Of a DNA stretch of 64,000 nt, positions 33,916-43,369 are shown piece by piece. A program made the translations under genes and the position numbers. The stretch comes from Loktanella sp. PT4BL (lineage in GTDB: Bacteria; Pseudomonadota; Alphaproteobacteria; Rhodobacterales; Rhodobacteraceae), in NCBI RefSeq assembly GCF_003201935.1, contig NZ_QJJL01000001.1:917417-981416 (forward strand), read 5' to 3'. Every line of letters begins with the position of its first letter. The first letter of the stretch is position 1. The notes below the pieces were generated by a model. It did no database searches. It saw nothing but the letters and a program-made list of their open reading frames with translations, and had not been told where the DNA came from.

Positions 33916-36321
33916 TCAGGTGCCGCGCGGTTTGGCACGCAGGGTGGGGTCTGCCTGTGTCGGGTCTTCGGGCCAAGGATGGCGGGGGTAGCGGCCACGC
34001 ATATCACGGCGGACATCCGCATAGGAGCTGGCCCAGAAGCCAACGATGTCCTGCGTGACCTGCACGGGCTTTTGCCCCGGTGACAGGAGTGTGACCCTCA
34101 AAGGTGTTCGCCCCACCATAGGATGGGTGGTCACACCGAACATTTCCTGCAGGCGCAGGGTGATGCCTGGGGCGTCGCCATCGTAATCAATTGGGATCTT
34201 GCGCCCCAGCGGTGTTTCGAAATGTGCGGGCGCGGCACGGTCAAGGCGCTGCATCTGGTCCCAGTCCAGCATGGCACGCAGGGCTGGCAGGATATCAAAG
34301 CGTTTCCAGTCCTCAGCGCTGCGCACACCGGTCACGTGCGGGAGCAGCCAGTCTTCCAGCGTGTCCAGTAGCGTTGCATCGTCCATTGCGGGCAGGTCAT
34401 CAACCAATGCCACCCTTGCGCGGAACCGGTCCGCGGCGGGCGAGGGGCGCAGGCCCAACTGGCGCACACCTTCGAGCATGGCTTGTGCTATGGCCTCATC
34501 CGGCGCATCCGACCATTGCCGGTCATCCAGTGCCAACGCGCCAAACCGTTCCTGCTGGCGGGTGAGGACCTTGCGGTCGCGTTTGGACCATTCACAGATA
34601 TCGGCCCACGCGATCTGGTCGGCAAAAAGGTCGCGCAATTCGCGTTCCGTGAGCGTGACAGCCTGCCTGATGCGCGCCTCGCGGGTGTCGCCGTCAAGAT
34701 CGGTGGCCACGATCAGCCGCGCCCCCGCTATCGGGTCGGCGGCATCAAGCACGGCCCCTTTGCCGCCTGAGAGCACATAGCGCGGGTCATCGCCTTTGCG
34801 CCGCAGGCCTATGCGGTCAGGGTAGGCGAGGGCGGCTTGCTGGCCAAGGCTGAGCGGGGCTTTGTCGGGCAGGCCTTTGGTCAGGCGGGGGATTTCGGAT
34901 TTGATTTGCGCCAGTGCCACAGGGTGCGCGGTGCCGGGCCCGTCGTAGCGCCCCTTCAGTGCCGCGATGCGCAGCGCCAGATCAACCGGCGCGCCGCGCA
35001 ACGGATCGCGCGCGGCCAGCAGGGCGGCGAGCGGGGCTGCAGCTTTGCCAGCGATTTGCAGTATATGGGCCAAACGCGGGTGCAGCGGCAGGGCAGCAAG
35101 TGCGCGGCCATGTGGCGTGATCCGAAAGGCGCTGTCGAGTGCGCCCAAGCCGTGCAAGAGTGTCCGTGCTTCGGCCAAGGCGCCTGGCGGCGGAGGGGTC
35201 AGAAATGCAAGATCATCGCTCCCCCAGACGGCCATTTCCAATGCGAGGCCCGCCAGATCAGCGGCCTCGATTTCGGCAGGCGCGAAGGCGGGGAGCGCCC
35301 CGTGCTCGCCTTTGGTCCAAAGGCAATAAGCGTCGCCGGGGGCCACGCGGCCTGCGCGGCCTGCGCGCTGGGTGGCTTCGGCTTTGCTGACTTTTTCTGT
35401 GACCAACCGCGACATGCCAGAGCTTGGATCAAACCGCGCGCGGCGGGCACGGCCGGCATCGACGACCACGCGGATATCTTCGATGGTGAGCGAGGTTTCC
35501 GCGATAGAGGTGGACAGCACGATTTTGCGGCCCTCTTTGAGGGGGGCTATGGCTTTGCGTTGCTCGGCAAAGGGCAGGGCGCCATAGAGCGGGCGAATGG
35601 TGCAGCCGGCGGGCAGGCGGCCAGCCAGCAGGGCGGCAGTCCGGCGGATTTCGCCTTCGCCGGGCAAAAAGACAAGGATGCCACCTTGGGTTTCGGCCAC
35701 GGCGGATGCGACCAGATCGGCGGTCGCGTCTTCCAGTCTTTGGGTTTTGGGCACAGCACGGTCAAGAAAACGGGTTGTTACAGGAAATGAGCGGCCTTCG
35801 GAGGTGATCACGGGGGCGTCGTCGAGCATTGCGGCGACGGGGGCTGCGTCGAGCGTTGCGGACATGACAAAGATGAGCAGGTCAGGGCGCAGCACGCTGC
35901 GGCTTTCCCATGCCAGCGCGAGGCCAAGGTCGGCGTTGAGCGAGCGTTCGTGGAATTCGTCGAAGATGACGGCGCCGATGCCTGTCAGTTCAGGATCGGA
36001 CTGGATCATCCGCGTCAGGATGCCTTCGGTGACCACTTCGATCCGGCTGCCGGCTTTGCTATCGCCGCGCATACGGTAACCGACGGTTTGGCCCGGTGTC
36101 TCACCCAACCCCTCGGCCAGACGCTCGGCTGCGGCGCGGGCGGCAAGGCGGCGGGGTTCGAGCATGATGATCTTGCCCGTTGTCAGGCCCGCGTCCAGCA
36201 TCGCAAGCGGCACGCGGGTGGTTTTGCCCGCACCCGGCGGGGCTTGTAGGACGGCGCGGCCAGAGGATGCGAGCGCATCCATCAGCTTAGGCAGGACAGG
36301 ATCAATCGGCAGGGCAGTCAT
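33916..36321 (-). CDS. hrpB: ATP-dependent RNA helicase HrpB
   Basis: An 801-residue DEAH-box helicase. APPGAGKTTRVPL near residue 27 is motif I, DEFHERSL near residue 121 is the DExH box, and FVMSATLD is motif III. The helicase core is followed by the HA2 and the HrpB-specific C-terminal domains (PGQKPVQVTQDIVGFWASSY near the end). Length is right for HrpB. Cellular role is RNA processing, poorly defined in most bacteria. Confidence 0.95.
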   Translation of the reverse strand: MTALPIDPVLPKLMDALASSGRAVLQAPPGAGKTTRVPLAMLDAGLTTGKIIMLEPRRLAARAAAERLAEGLGETPGQTVGYRMRGDSKAGSRIEVVTEGILTRMIQSDPELTGIGAVIFDEFHERSLNADLGLALAWESRSVLRPDLLIFVMSATLDAAPVAAMLDDAPVITSEGRSFPVTTRFLDRAVPKTQRLEDATADLVASAVAETQGGILVFLPGEGEIRRTAALLAGRLPAGCTIRPLYGALPFAEQRKAIAPLKEGRKIVLSTSIAETSLTIEDIRVVVDAGRARRARFDPSSGMSRLVTEKVSKAEATQRAGRAGRVAPGDAYCLWTKGEHGALPAFAPAEIEAADLAGLALEMAVWGSDDLAFLTPPPPGALAEARTLLHGLGALDSAFRITPHGRALAALPLHPRLAHILQIAGKAAAPLAALLAARDPLRGAPVDLALRIAALKGRYDGPGTAHPVALAQIKSEIPRLTKGLPDKAPLSLGQQAALAYPDRIGLRRKGDDPRYVLSGGKGAVLDAADPIAGARLIVATDLDGDTREARIRQAVTLTERELRDLFADQIAWADICEWSKRDRKVLTRQQERFGALALDDRQWSDAPDEAIAQAMLEGVRQLGLRPSPAADRFRARVALVDDLPAMDDATLLDTLEDWLLPHVTGVRSAEDWKRFDILPALRAMLDWDQMQRLDRAAPAHFETPLGRKIPIDYDGDAPGITLRLQEMFGVTTHPMVGRTPLRVTLLSPGQKPVQVTQDIVGFWASSYADVRRDMRGRYPRHPWPEDPTQADPTLRAKPRGT

Positions 36322-36372
36322 GGCGCAAGCTTTGCCATAAGGTGGGTCAAGACGCCACCATACATGCTGACC

Positions 36373-36912
36373 CTATGACGGGGCGGGCCGCCGAATGGTC
36401 ATAACGCCAAGCACCAGAACGAATGCTGCCGCCAGTGTCGTCAGAGCCGATTTTACGGTCGTGGCAATGCTGGCACTGCCGACCAGATACGAGGAGAGCT
36501 CCGGCCAGGTCAGGATCATCGCGATGACGCCCAAGTTCTCGGCATAGTCACAGGCTGCAGCACCAATGGCAGTCACGACACCTAGCCGGACCCACCGCCT
36601 GTAGGACAGACGTTGTTCCAGCCAGCGCAGGGTTGAAACCAGTGTCAGCGCAAGTAGCGCCGGATAGAACAGATCAAGTGGAATTTGGCGGGTCAGATAG
36701 TAGGCGCGGCCCTCCAGACCCAGACCTGCCAAGAATTGGTTTGCCTCGGAATAGGTATACCCCAGTGGGCGCATGTCGAATGGCAGATCGCCTGAAACAG
36801 CTTCGAGATGGGCGAGAGTGCCGAAGATCATGACGGCATACACAATCAATCCAGTTACCCCAAAGACCAGGGCATTGATCCCATGTTGACGCGCTTTTCT
36901 TGCTGACTGCAT
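36373..36912 (-). CDS. Hypothetical four-helix membrane protein
   Basis: A 179-residue protein with four predicted helices and no recognised family. Start at 36912 has GGAG 7 bases upstream. It is divergent from a Crp/Fnr-like regulator with 80 bases between starts, so the regulator may control it. Nothing in the sequence indicates function. Confidence 0.7.
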   Translation of the reverse strand: MQSARKARQHGINALVFGVTGLIVYAVMIFGTLAHLEAVSGDLPFDMRPLGYTYSEANQFLAGLGLEGRAYYLTRQIPLDLFYPALLALTLVSTLRWLEQRLSYRRWVRLGVVTAIGAAACDYAENLGVIAMILTWPELSSYLVGSASIATTVKSALTTLAAAFVLVLGVMTIRRPAPS

Positions 36913-36992
36913 TTCCAATACTCCTTGCGATGTGCCAGAACTGGCAGCATCGAAACTTGCGGGCATTATCTTTTGATAAGGATTTCGACGAA

Positions 36993-37562
36993 ATGGATTT
37001 GATGACGTTCCTTTCGCAATCCCCGGCGATGACACTGTCCGCGGCAGGTGCAGAGTTCGCCGCGTTGTGGAAGACGCGTTTGATCAGGAAGGGTGCCTTT
37101 CTGACCCAGCAAGGCGAGAAAGAAACGCAGGAATACATCCTTTTGGACGGGTGTGCGACCAGCCAGATCCATGCGTCTGATGGAACCACTGTTTGCGTCG
37201 GTCTTTATCATGGCCCATCGGTCATAACGCCACATATCGCCCGCACCAAGGCGCAGCTTTCGCGGGTCGCAATAGAAGCGGCGACTGATCTACTGGTTGC
37301 GCAGATGGATGCCGAACGCCTTGTGGAAGAGATGATCAGGGCCGAACCAGTGCGCAACTGGGCAAATGCCATTTTGCAGGATGCGCTGGCGCGTAAAGCA
37401 GATCGTGAATGGTGTCTTGCCGCGCTGCGTGGGGCTGATCGACTGGCTTGGTTTCGCGATAATTACCCGGGATATGAGGCCCTGTTTGTCCACACGTCGA
37501 TTGCATCGTTCCTGGGCGTGACGCCTGTGACGCTCAGCAGGTTGCGGGGACAACAGCGATAA
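36993..37562 (+). CDS. Crp/Fnr-superfamily regulator
   Basis: A 189-residue protein. The N-terminal part resembles the cyclic-nucleotide-binding beta barrel (IRKGAFLTQQGEKETQEYILLDGC). The C-terminal IASFLGVTPVTLSRLRGQQR is a Crp-type helix-turn-helix that ends the protein abruptly. No N-terminal Fe-S cysteines are seen, and the recognition helix lacks the Glu used by FNR-type proteins, so it is not the FNR that would bind the TTGAY boxes in this window. Start 36993 is the best of several. Divergent from a membrane-protein gene. Confidence 0.78.
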   Translation: MDLMTFLSQSPAMTLSAAGAEFAALWKTRLIRKGAFLTQQGEKETQEYILLDGCATSQIHASDGTTVCVGLYHGPSVITPHIARTKAQLSRVAIEAATDLLVAQMDAERLVEEMIRAEPVRNWANAILQDALARKADREWCLAALRGADRLAWFRDNYPGYEALFVHTSIASFLGVTPVTLSRLRGQQR

Positions 37563-37585
37563 CAGCGGCCTGTCGCACAAAATAG

Positions 37586-37614
37586 AAAAACCCGGCCGCT
37601 TGCACGACCGGGTT
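37586..37614 (-). terminator. Rho-independent terminator after rpmB
   Basis: On the minus strand AACCCGG pairs with CCGGGTT, and the stem is followed by TTTTT (complement of 37586-37590). It lies 26 bases past the rpmB stop and may also end the convergent Crp-like gene. Confidence 0.82.
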
Positions 37615-37639
37615 CGAATCTGTCTCAAGCAAGAACGGC

Positions 37640-37924
37640 TTAGGCAGCAGTTGCCTTGACGATCTCTTTCTTGATTTTCAGCGCCTCAGCGGAAAGCTCA
37701 GCGTCTTTGGCTTTCGCCATGAATGCGTCCAGACCACCGCGGTGATCAACAGTACGCAGTGCCGCGTTGGAGATTTTCAGCTTGAAAGACCGGCCCAGCA
37801 CATCGGACATCAAAGTTACGTCCTGCAGGTTTGGCAAAAAACGGCGGCGGGTACGGTTCTTGGCGTGGCTGACATTGTTGCCAGACATCGGGCCTTTTCC
37901 AGTCAGTTCGCAACGGCGCGACAT
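37640..37924 (-). CDS. rpmB: 50S ribosomal protein L28
   Basis: A 94-residue basic protein with the L28 signature [20 protein letters not shown] at the start (split: [23 protein letters not shown]) and [10 protein letters not shown]. The start at 37924 is the family one; an ATG 11 codons upstream is not conserved in the family. Terminator downstream. Confidence 0.95.
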   Translation of the reverse strand: MSRRCELTGKGPMSGNNVSHAKNRTRRRFLPNLQDVTLMSDVLGRSFKLKISNAALRTVDHRGGLDAFMAKAKDAELSAEALKIKKEIVKATAA

Positions 37925-38077
37925 GAGCGTTATCCTTGTTCTTTGGACATCCGCCACCCGGGTGGTGGGGTATCCTGTGATACGGGTTATGGACCCCGCA
38001 TCGGCAGGGTCGTGAATAAGATTAGCGCGAGATAGGCGGATTCCTTGATCCCGTCAACCGCTTTGCCGCGTGAAGGG

Positions 38078-39103
38078 TCAGGTTTCTGACCCCGTTTTGC
38101 CCGCCTCACCACCAAGCCGCAAACGCAATGGCCCCAAGACCTGTTCCGCAGCGGCTGTGGGCGGGGTGCGGCCGGCTTTCACATCCGCTTCGGCGGCCTT
38201 CATCCGCGCGGCGGTTTGGTGGTCGTTCTGCAACATATCCAGTAGGCCCTGCCGCACGTCTTCGCCGAACCAATAGGCCGCCTGTGCCTCGCGCGTGGCC
38301 GTCCAGATGCTGTTGTCCCGCCGCCACCGGATCAGCGTTTCCATTTCCTTCCACGCGGCCTCAAGTCCCTGGACCTCAAGCGCGGAGATCGTGAGCGCTT
38401 TGGGGAAGCCGTCAGGATCCTGTGCGCGTTTGCGCAACAGGCGCAACGCGCCCGCATAGTCGGCGCAGGTGCGCATTGCTTGCGGCTTGAGATCGCCATC
38501 GGCTTTGTTGACGAGGATCAGGTCAGCCATTTCCATGATGCCGCGCTTGACGCCTTGGAGCTCGTCCCCGCCCGCAGGGGCGAGCAGCAGCACAAAGAGA
38601 TCGGCCATCTGTGCCACGACAGTCTCTGACTGCCCGACGCCCACGGTTTCGATCAGCACAACGTCGAACCCTGCCGCTTCACAGAGCGCCACCGCTTCGC
38701 GTGAACGCCGCGCGACACCGCCCAACTGGGTCTGGCTGGGCGAGGGACGGATGAAAGCGTTTGGATCGCGGGCCAGATGGTCCATCCGGGTCTTGTCGCC
38801 CAAGATTGACCCGCCGGAACGTGCAGATGACGGGTCAACCGCCAGCACCGCCACGCGTTTGCCCATGCCGGTCAGCATGAGCCCGAAACTTTCGATGAAT
38901 GTGGATTTGCCGACGCCCGGGGTGCCTGAGAGGCCGATCCGCAGGGCCTGTTTTCCGGTGCCCAGCGTCTCGAGTAGCGCTAACGCATCGTCGCGGTGGT
39001 CCGCACGTCCGCTTTCCACCAGCGTAATGGCACGGGCCAGCGCCCGTCTGTCACCGCTCTGCACGCCTTGGGCCAAGGCCTTGATATCTGTGGTCCTGCT
39101 CAT
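38078..39103 (-). CDS. meaB: Methylmalonyl-CoA mutase-associated GTPase MeaB
   Basis: A 341-residue G3E-family GTPase that protects and loads cobalamin-dependent acyl-CoA mutase. GTPGVGKSTF near residue 60 is the P-loop, DPSSARSGGSILGDKTRM near residue 94 is the switch I segment typical of MeaB/ArgK, ETVGVGQSE near residue 155 is the G3 motif, and NKAD near residue 203 is G4. The mutase gene is not in the window. A GGGTCAG hairpin (38075-38092) overlaps the stop codon. Confidence 0.93.
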   Translation of the reverse strand: MSRTTDIKALAQGVQSGDRRALARAITLVESGRADHRDDALALLETLGTGKQALRIGLSGTPGVGKSTFIESFGLMLTGMGKRVAVLAVDPSSARSGGSILGDKTRMDHLARDPNAFIRPSPSQTQLGGVARRSREAVALCEAAGFDVVLIETVGVGQSETVVAQMADLFVLLLAPAGGDELQGVKRGIMEMADLILVNKADGDLKPQAMRTCADYAGALRLLRKRAQDPDGFPKALTISALEVQGLEAAWKEMETLIRWRRDNSIWTATREAQAAYWFGEDVRQGLLDMLQNDHQTAARMKAAEADVKAGRTPPTAAAEQVLGPLRLRLGGEAGKTGSET

Positions 39104-39142
39104 GGCACCTTTCTTATCCGGTAGGGGCCAAAGGTCCAGCCC

Positions 39143-39814
39143 TCAGCGCAGCTCTGCCACCCATGCAGGCACGACCTGTGTGGCAGGCCCGAAGCGATGC
39201 GCGTCAAATGCGTTTGCCCGCGCCGAGGGTTCCAGATTGATCTCCAGCGTCTGCCCCTGTGCCAGTTCCACCAGACCTGCGGCGGGATAAACTTCGGCCG
39301 AGGTGCCGATGGCTACAAAAAGATCGGCGGTCGCGACCGTTTGGGCGATTGCATCCATATGATAGGGGATTTCGCCGAACCAGACGACATCGGGGCGTGT
39401 GGCTTTTGCGGCGCAGGCGGGGCAGGGGTCATGCGGGGACATGACAAGGGGCGCGTCCCAGCGTGCATCGCATTGTGCACAAAGCGCGCGCATCAGTTCC
39501 CCGTGCATGTGGATCAAATCCGGCGAACCTGCACGGTGGTGCAGATCATCAATGTTCTGGGTAATCAGCGTGACGTCATGCGCGCCTGCTGCAAGGGCGG
39601 CAAGCGCCTCATGCGCTGCATTGGGTGACGCCTCGGCGCAATTGGCACGCCTTGCATTGTAGAAATCATGGACCAACGCGGGATTGCGGGCGAAACCTTC
39701 GGGAGTTGCGACGTCGTTCAGATCGTATTGCGTCCAAAGCCCGCCTGCATCGCGGAACGTGCCAAGCCCGCTTTCTGCCGAAACACCGGCACCTGTCAGA
39801 ATTGCAATTTTCAT
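39143..39814 (-). CDS. cobB: NAD-dependent protein deacylase (sirtuin, CobB-like)
   Basis: A 223-residue class III sirtuin. GAGVSAESGLGTFRDA near residue 8 binds NAD, TQNIDDLHHRAG near residue 87 and HGEL near residue 103 contain the catalytic His, and two CxxC pairs (CAQC, CPAC) bind zinc. The Y and R of class III deacylases appear as YNARR near residue 52, fitting desuccinylase/deacylase activity. Start 39814 matches the family. Minus strand, downstream of meaB start. Confidence 0.92.
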   Translation of the reverse strand: MKIAILTGAGVSAESGLGTFRDAGGLWTQYDLNDVATPEGFARNPALVHDFYNARRANCAEASPNAAHEALAALAAGAHDVTLITQNIDDLHHRAGSPDLIHMHGELMRALCAQCDARWDAPLVMSPHDPCPACAAKATRPDVVWFGEIPYHMDAIAQTVATADLFVAIGTSAEVYPAAGLVELAQGQTLEINLEPSARANAFDAHRFGPATQVVPAWVAELR

Positions 39815-39920
39815 GCCCGCAGTGTGGGCGCGAATTGGCCGGTGCGGCAAGTGTTTTACCCAACTTTGTGGTCGCGGCGTTTTCGGTTTGCTAGGTTTGA
39901 TGCATCACAAGGGGTTAGGA

Positions 39921-40349
39921 ATGCGGATCGTTTTTGTTTGTCTTGGCAATATCTGCCGCTCACCCGCTGCTGAAGGGGTGATGCGCAAGCTCGCGCCGGA
40001 TTTGACGCTGGATAGCGCGGGTACCGGAGGGTGGCATGTGGGCGATCCGCCTTATGGCCCGATGCAAGAGGCCGCACGCACGCGGGGGTTTGACTTGAGC
40101 GGACTACGGGCGCGGCAGTTCACACGCGCGGATTTTCAGGACTTTGATCTGATCGTTGCGATGGACCGCCAAAACAAGGCCGATATCGAACGTCTCAGAC
40201 CCAAGGGCAACGCGACACCTGTCCAGTGTCTGGCAGAGAAAGATGTGCCCGATCCCTATTACACGCGGGATTTTGATGGCGCGTTGGTCATGATCGAACG
40301 TGCGGCTAAGCGTCTATTGGCTGACATATCTCGGCGGCGAGATCGGTAA
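39921..40349 (+). CDS. Low-molecular-weight protein tyrosine phosphatase
   Basis: A 142-residue phosphatase. FVCLGNICRSP at the start is the C-x5-R-S/T loop with nucleophile Cys7 and Arg13. DVPDPYY near residue 111 carries the general-acid Asp. ATG at 39921 follows AAGGGG. The last 44 bases overlap the convergent lipoprotein gene. Confidence 0.92.
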   Translation: MRIVFVCLGNICRSPAAEGVMRKLAPDLTLDSAGTGGWHVGDPPYGPMQEAARTRGFDLSGLRARQFTRADFQDFDLIVAMDRQNKADIERLRPKGNATPVQCLAEKDVPDPYYTRDFDGALVMIERAAKRLLADISRRRDR

Positions 40350-40629
40350 AGGCGCGGTAGCGGTCCCAGAAACGTTCATCACCGGGGCGGTCGGATTGAC
40401 GTGTGTCCTGTGCCAGTTGCGGGTCTGCGAAAAAGCCGACCACGCGGGCCTGGTCGCTGCCCGAGAGGGATTGGTTGGCGACCTGTTGTATGCAGGAACA
40501 CAAGGCGGGTGAAGCCGCGCGACGGTCTGCGTCAAGGCATGCGCGCGAGATATCGCCGGTTGCGCCACGGCTGCCGCCACCACAAGCTGCTACTGATGCC
40601 AAAGCACCTGCCATCAACAAATACCGCAT
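40306..40629 (-). CDS. Small hypothetical lipoprotein
   Basis: A 107-residue protein with a lipoprotein signal (SVAAC lipobox ending at Cys16). The mature part has three more cysteines (SRACLD, ALCSC) and a short helix rich in Asp/Arg. No function recognised. It overlaps the phosphatase gene tail to tail by 44 bases, in a different frame. Confidence 0.75.
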   Translation of the reverse strand: MRYLLMAGALASVAACGGGSRGATGDISRACLDADRRAASPALCSCIQQVANQSLSGSDQARVVGFFADPQLAQDTRQSDRPGDERFWDRYRAFTDLAAEICQPIDA

Positions 40630-40786
40630 TTGCCTATCCTCTGCCCGGTCCCCGGGTTTGCCCCGGATGATCCATATTCGCGTCTGGGGTGTAATTTAGC
40701 CGATGCAGGGTGCAAAGCAACGATCCATTTTCGCTATGCGGCACAGCACCGCGTCTTCTGGAGATGCAATTGGGCCAAAGGGGGGG

Positions 40787-41389
40787 CTACTGCATCATCA
40801 TCTCATGGACTGCAGCCATGCCGCGGTCGGACATTGCGGTCACCTCGGCTGCGTGTTCATGCAGGGCGGCGACAAGGATGGGGTCCAGTGCTGTCTGCGT
40901 CACTACAATGCCATCTTCAGTGACGGCTATATCGGTGTCGATTTCGTCGCCGCGCGCAAAAAAGATATCCAGCGTGCCGCTTTGGATCAGGATCTCGGGG
41001 TCGTCCTTGTTTTCGACGCGGGCGATCATACCAATGACATGGCTTACCAGCTGATCCATCACTTCCGGATCCGAAGAGCGTGTCACTGTTGTGATCCCGT
41101 TCGGCAGATTGGTGACTTCGCGCGTGATGGTTTCAAAATTGCGGAACATGACCGCAAGTTCGTTGCTTTCTTCTTGTGTCGCGTTTCGGCCCTGCAGGCC
41201 CGGCATGTTCACCTCATCATGTCCCGTCCCGTCGGCACCGTGCATGTGCCCGCCGCCAGCCATGTGGTGTGACAGGAAGTAGAAGGTATTTGTACACCAC
41301 AAAGCGAGGCCGCCGACCGCGACAGCCAGTACGACTGTGAGTGCAATGACCATACGGGGCTGGCCGAATTTCATGAGTGGGGATGTCAT
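40787..41389 (-). CDS. Hypothetical membrane-anchored His-rich protein
   Basis: A 200-residue protein with one N-terminal helix (MVIALTVVLAVAVGGLALW) and a periplasmic part starting with a His/Met cluster (FLSHHMAGGGHMHG), which could bind metal. The rest (NLPNGITTVTRSSDPEVMDQ and ALHEHAAEVTAMSDRGM) is not recognised. It lies 66 bases after the stop of the cyanate-locus activator on the same strand and may be read from the same promoter. Start 41389 is tentative. Confidence 0.7.
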   Translation of the reverse strand: MTSPLMKFGQPRMVIALTVVLAVAVGGLALWCTNTFYFLSHHMAGGGHMHGADGTGHDEVNMPGLQGRNATQEESNELAVMFRNFETITREVTNLPNGITTVTRSSDPEVMDQLVSHVIGMIARVENKDDPEILIQSGTLDIFFARGDEIDTDIAVTEDGIVVTQTALDPILVAALHEHAAEVTAMSDRGMAAVHEMMMQ

Positions 41390-41455
41390 CTGGGTTCCGA
41401 TATGTTTGCGCGCTGCCCTGACCCCTATCACGAATTTCGTGGCGGGTGTGTTTTT

Positions 41456-43303
41456 CTAGGCCCAATCGTCGGGTGACAGACCAAGCGTCTTGATCCGCGA
41501 ATAGAGCGTTGTTGGTTTGACGCCCAAAAGTGCTGCCGCCCCGTTGGGACCTGACACGCGACCGTTGGTTTCCTGCAGGCAGGCAATTGTGTTGGCGACT
41601 CGGATTTGTTCGATATCCGCCTCGCTCAGCAGTGTCGTGATCTTGCGCGTGGCGGGTGCCGCGTCGGGGTGGATATCGACCACGAGCTTTTCGCCCTGCG
41701 ATACGATCGCGCCGCGCTCGATCACATTGGCCAGTTCGCGCACGTTTCCGGGCCAGTCGTATTGTTGCAGTGTGCGGATTGTCCCTTCGGTGATAATGGG
41801 CGGCGTGCGGCTCAGCCGTTTGCACACAAGATTGAGGAAATGCGCGGCCAGCAGCGGAATGTCGTCGGGGCGTTCGCGCAGGGGCGTGCAGTGGATCGGA
41901 AAGACGTTGAGAAAGAACACGAGTTCCGGCCGCATTCGTCCGGCCTGCACCTCGCGGTCAAGGTTCCGGCTGGTGGAGGCGACGACCCGCAATTCGAGAC
42001 TGCGCGCGCGGTCATCGCCCAATCGCGTAACCCTGCGGTTTTGCAGCGCGTCGAGCAGTTGGCCTTGTTGCTCCAGCGGGATATCGGCCACTTCATCAAG
42101 AAATAGCGTGCCGCCATGGGCCAGTTCGAGCTTGCCGGGTTTGTCGCGTAATGCGCCTGTGAAGGCACCGCGCACATGGCCGAAGAGTTCACTTTCGAAC
42201 ATATCGGGCGTGACCGAGCCGCATTTGAAGTGGATCAGGGGCCGCCGCCGCCTGTCGCTGTCGTTATGGATTGCCGAGGCGACCATGGCTTTCCCGGTAC
42301 CGCTTTCGCCGGTGATCAGCACATTGGCCTGCGTGCGCGACACCATTTCCACCCGTTGCAGGATTTGCTGGATCGCGGGCGATTGGCCGACAACATCATG
42401 GTGCGCACGCTCGATACTGATCGCTTCTTGCAGGTAGGCGTTTTCCTGTTCGAGCCGGTCACGCAGTGCCGCGACCTGATCCATCGCTTCGCGCAGCTTG
42501 CGTTCGTTTTCCCAACGTTCGGTAATGTCGCGGAAGATGACCACCGCACCGGCCAGCCGCTGGCCCTCGTAAATCGGGGTCGAGACGTATTCGACACGGA
42601 TGGGTTTGCCGTCCTTGCGCCAGAACACCTCGTCCTCGATCCGGTTGACCTGCTCATAGCGGAAGGATTGATAGATCGGGCATTCGTGCGACGGGTAGAC
42701 CTCACCATCCAGATGGTGGTGGTGGATCTTGGTGTGGATGTCTTCGCCAAGAAGGTCTTCATCCGTCCAGCCCAGCATTTCCTGTGCGGCACGATTCACA
42801 AAGGTTGTCTTGCCGTCGGCGTTGACCCCGTAGATCCCTTCGCCCGCCGCATTCAGGATCAGCTGGTTCTGGCGTTCAAGCTCGGAAAAGAACGCCTGTG
42901 CGCGCTGCCATTCCAGAATACCACCGTTATACATGCTTGCCGCCTGTACCGCCTCGGCGCGGCGCTCGAGGGCTGCAAGATCGGTGATCTTCAGCGTGAG
43001 TGTCTTGCCGTCAGAGCGGCCGTTGATTTCGCAATTTATGCGGTCATTTTCGCGAGTGCGTAAAATAATGCGCCGTGTCCATGCCTCTCCGCGGTAGATG
43101 ACTTCATCAACAAACAGGATCATGTGCGGCACATCATCTGCCACGAGATTGGAAAAGCGTGAGCCGACCAAAGACGGGTCTTTGAGCAGCGCATGGGCCT
43201 GCGGGGTGGCGGCCAGAATCTCGTCTGTGTCGAGATCAAGGATCAGCGTTGCGCCGAATGCGCCGGCAAGACGGGAATCAGGGGTGCGGTCTTGAATGTT
43301 CAT
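41456..43303 (-). CDS. PAS-AAA-Fis transcriptional activator of the cyanate locus (NtrC-like)
   Basis: A 615-residue bacterial enhancer-binding protein. Residues 1-110 and 140-265 look like two PAS domains (the second with YGVNADGKTTFVNRAAQEML), joined by helices to an AAA+ domain: GESGTGK (332-338, Walker A), GAFTGA (379-384, sigma-54 contact loop), LFLDE (400-404, Walker B). NGRVSGPNGAAALLGVKPTT near the end is the Fis-type helix-turn-helix. The first Arg of the FR...R pair is kept (Arg458), but the second, normally in YYRLNV, is Phe464. Divergent from the cyanate operon, which it probably controls. Confidence 0.88.
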   Translation of the reverse strand: MNIQDRTPDSRLAGAFGATLILDLDTDEILAATPQAHALLKDPSLVGSRFSNLVADDVPHMILFVDEVIYRGEAWTRRIILRTRENDRINCEINGRSDGKTLTLKITDLAALERRAEAVQAASMYNGGILEWQRAQAFFSELERQNQLILNAAGEGIYGVNADGKTTFVNRAAQEMLGWTDEDLLGEDIHTKIHHHHLDGEVYPSHECPIYQSFRYEQVNRIEDEVFWRKDGKPIRVEYVSTPIYEGQRLAGAVVIFRDITERWENERKLREAMDQVAALRDRLEQENAYLQEAISIERAHHDVVGQSPAIQQILQRVEMVSRTQANVLITGESGTGKAMVASAIHNDSDRRRRPLIHFKCGSVTPDMFESELFGHVRGAFTGALRDKPGKLELAHGGTLFLDEVADIPLEQQGQLLDALQNRRVTRLGDDRARSLELRVVASTSRNLDREVQAGRMRPELVFFLNVFPIHCTPLRERPDDIPLLAAHFLNLVCKRLSRTPPIITEGTIRTLQQYDWPGNVRELANVIERGAIVSQGEKLVVDIHPDAAPATRKITTLLSEADIEQIRVANTIACLQETNGRVSGPNGAAALLGVKPTTLYSRIKTLGLSPDDWA

Positions 43304-43338
43304 TTTCCAATCGAAGCGGACATTGGGGTGTGTGGCAA

Positions 43339-43369
43339 TACGAAAAATCGTAATTTACGAAAAATCGTA
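43339..43369. promoter_or_regulatory. Tandem palindromes, probable operator of the cyanate locus
   Basis: TACGA-AAAA-TCGTA occurs twice, at 43339-43352 and 43356-43369, with a 17-bp period. Each is a perfect dyad. They lie 36 bases upstream of the activator ATG and 138 bases upstream of the cyanate operon ATG, in AT-rich divergent DNA. No GG-N10-GC sigma-54 element is seen between the palindromes and the operon start. Confidence 0.7.

Noticed and set aside
37607-37620. GGTTCGAATC resembling a tRNA T-loop
   Set aside because: The flanking bases do not form a T-stem and the hairpin is better explained as the rpmB terminator. No tRNA cloverleaf can be drawn.
38046-38058. TTGATCCCGTCAA near meaB
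   Set aside because: Resembles an FNR box but has a 3-base spacer instead of 4, and lies downstream of genes rather than upstream.
38075-38092. GGGTCAG/CTGACCC hairpin at the meaB stop
   Set aside because: A T-rich tail is on the wrong strand for meaB and the stem is only 7 bp. It may be a weak stop but cannot be supported as a terminator.
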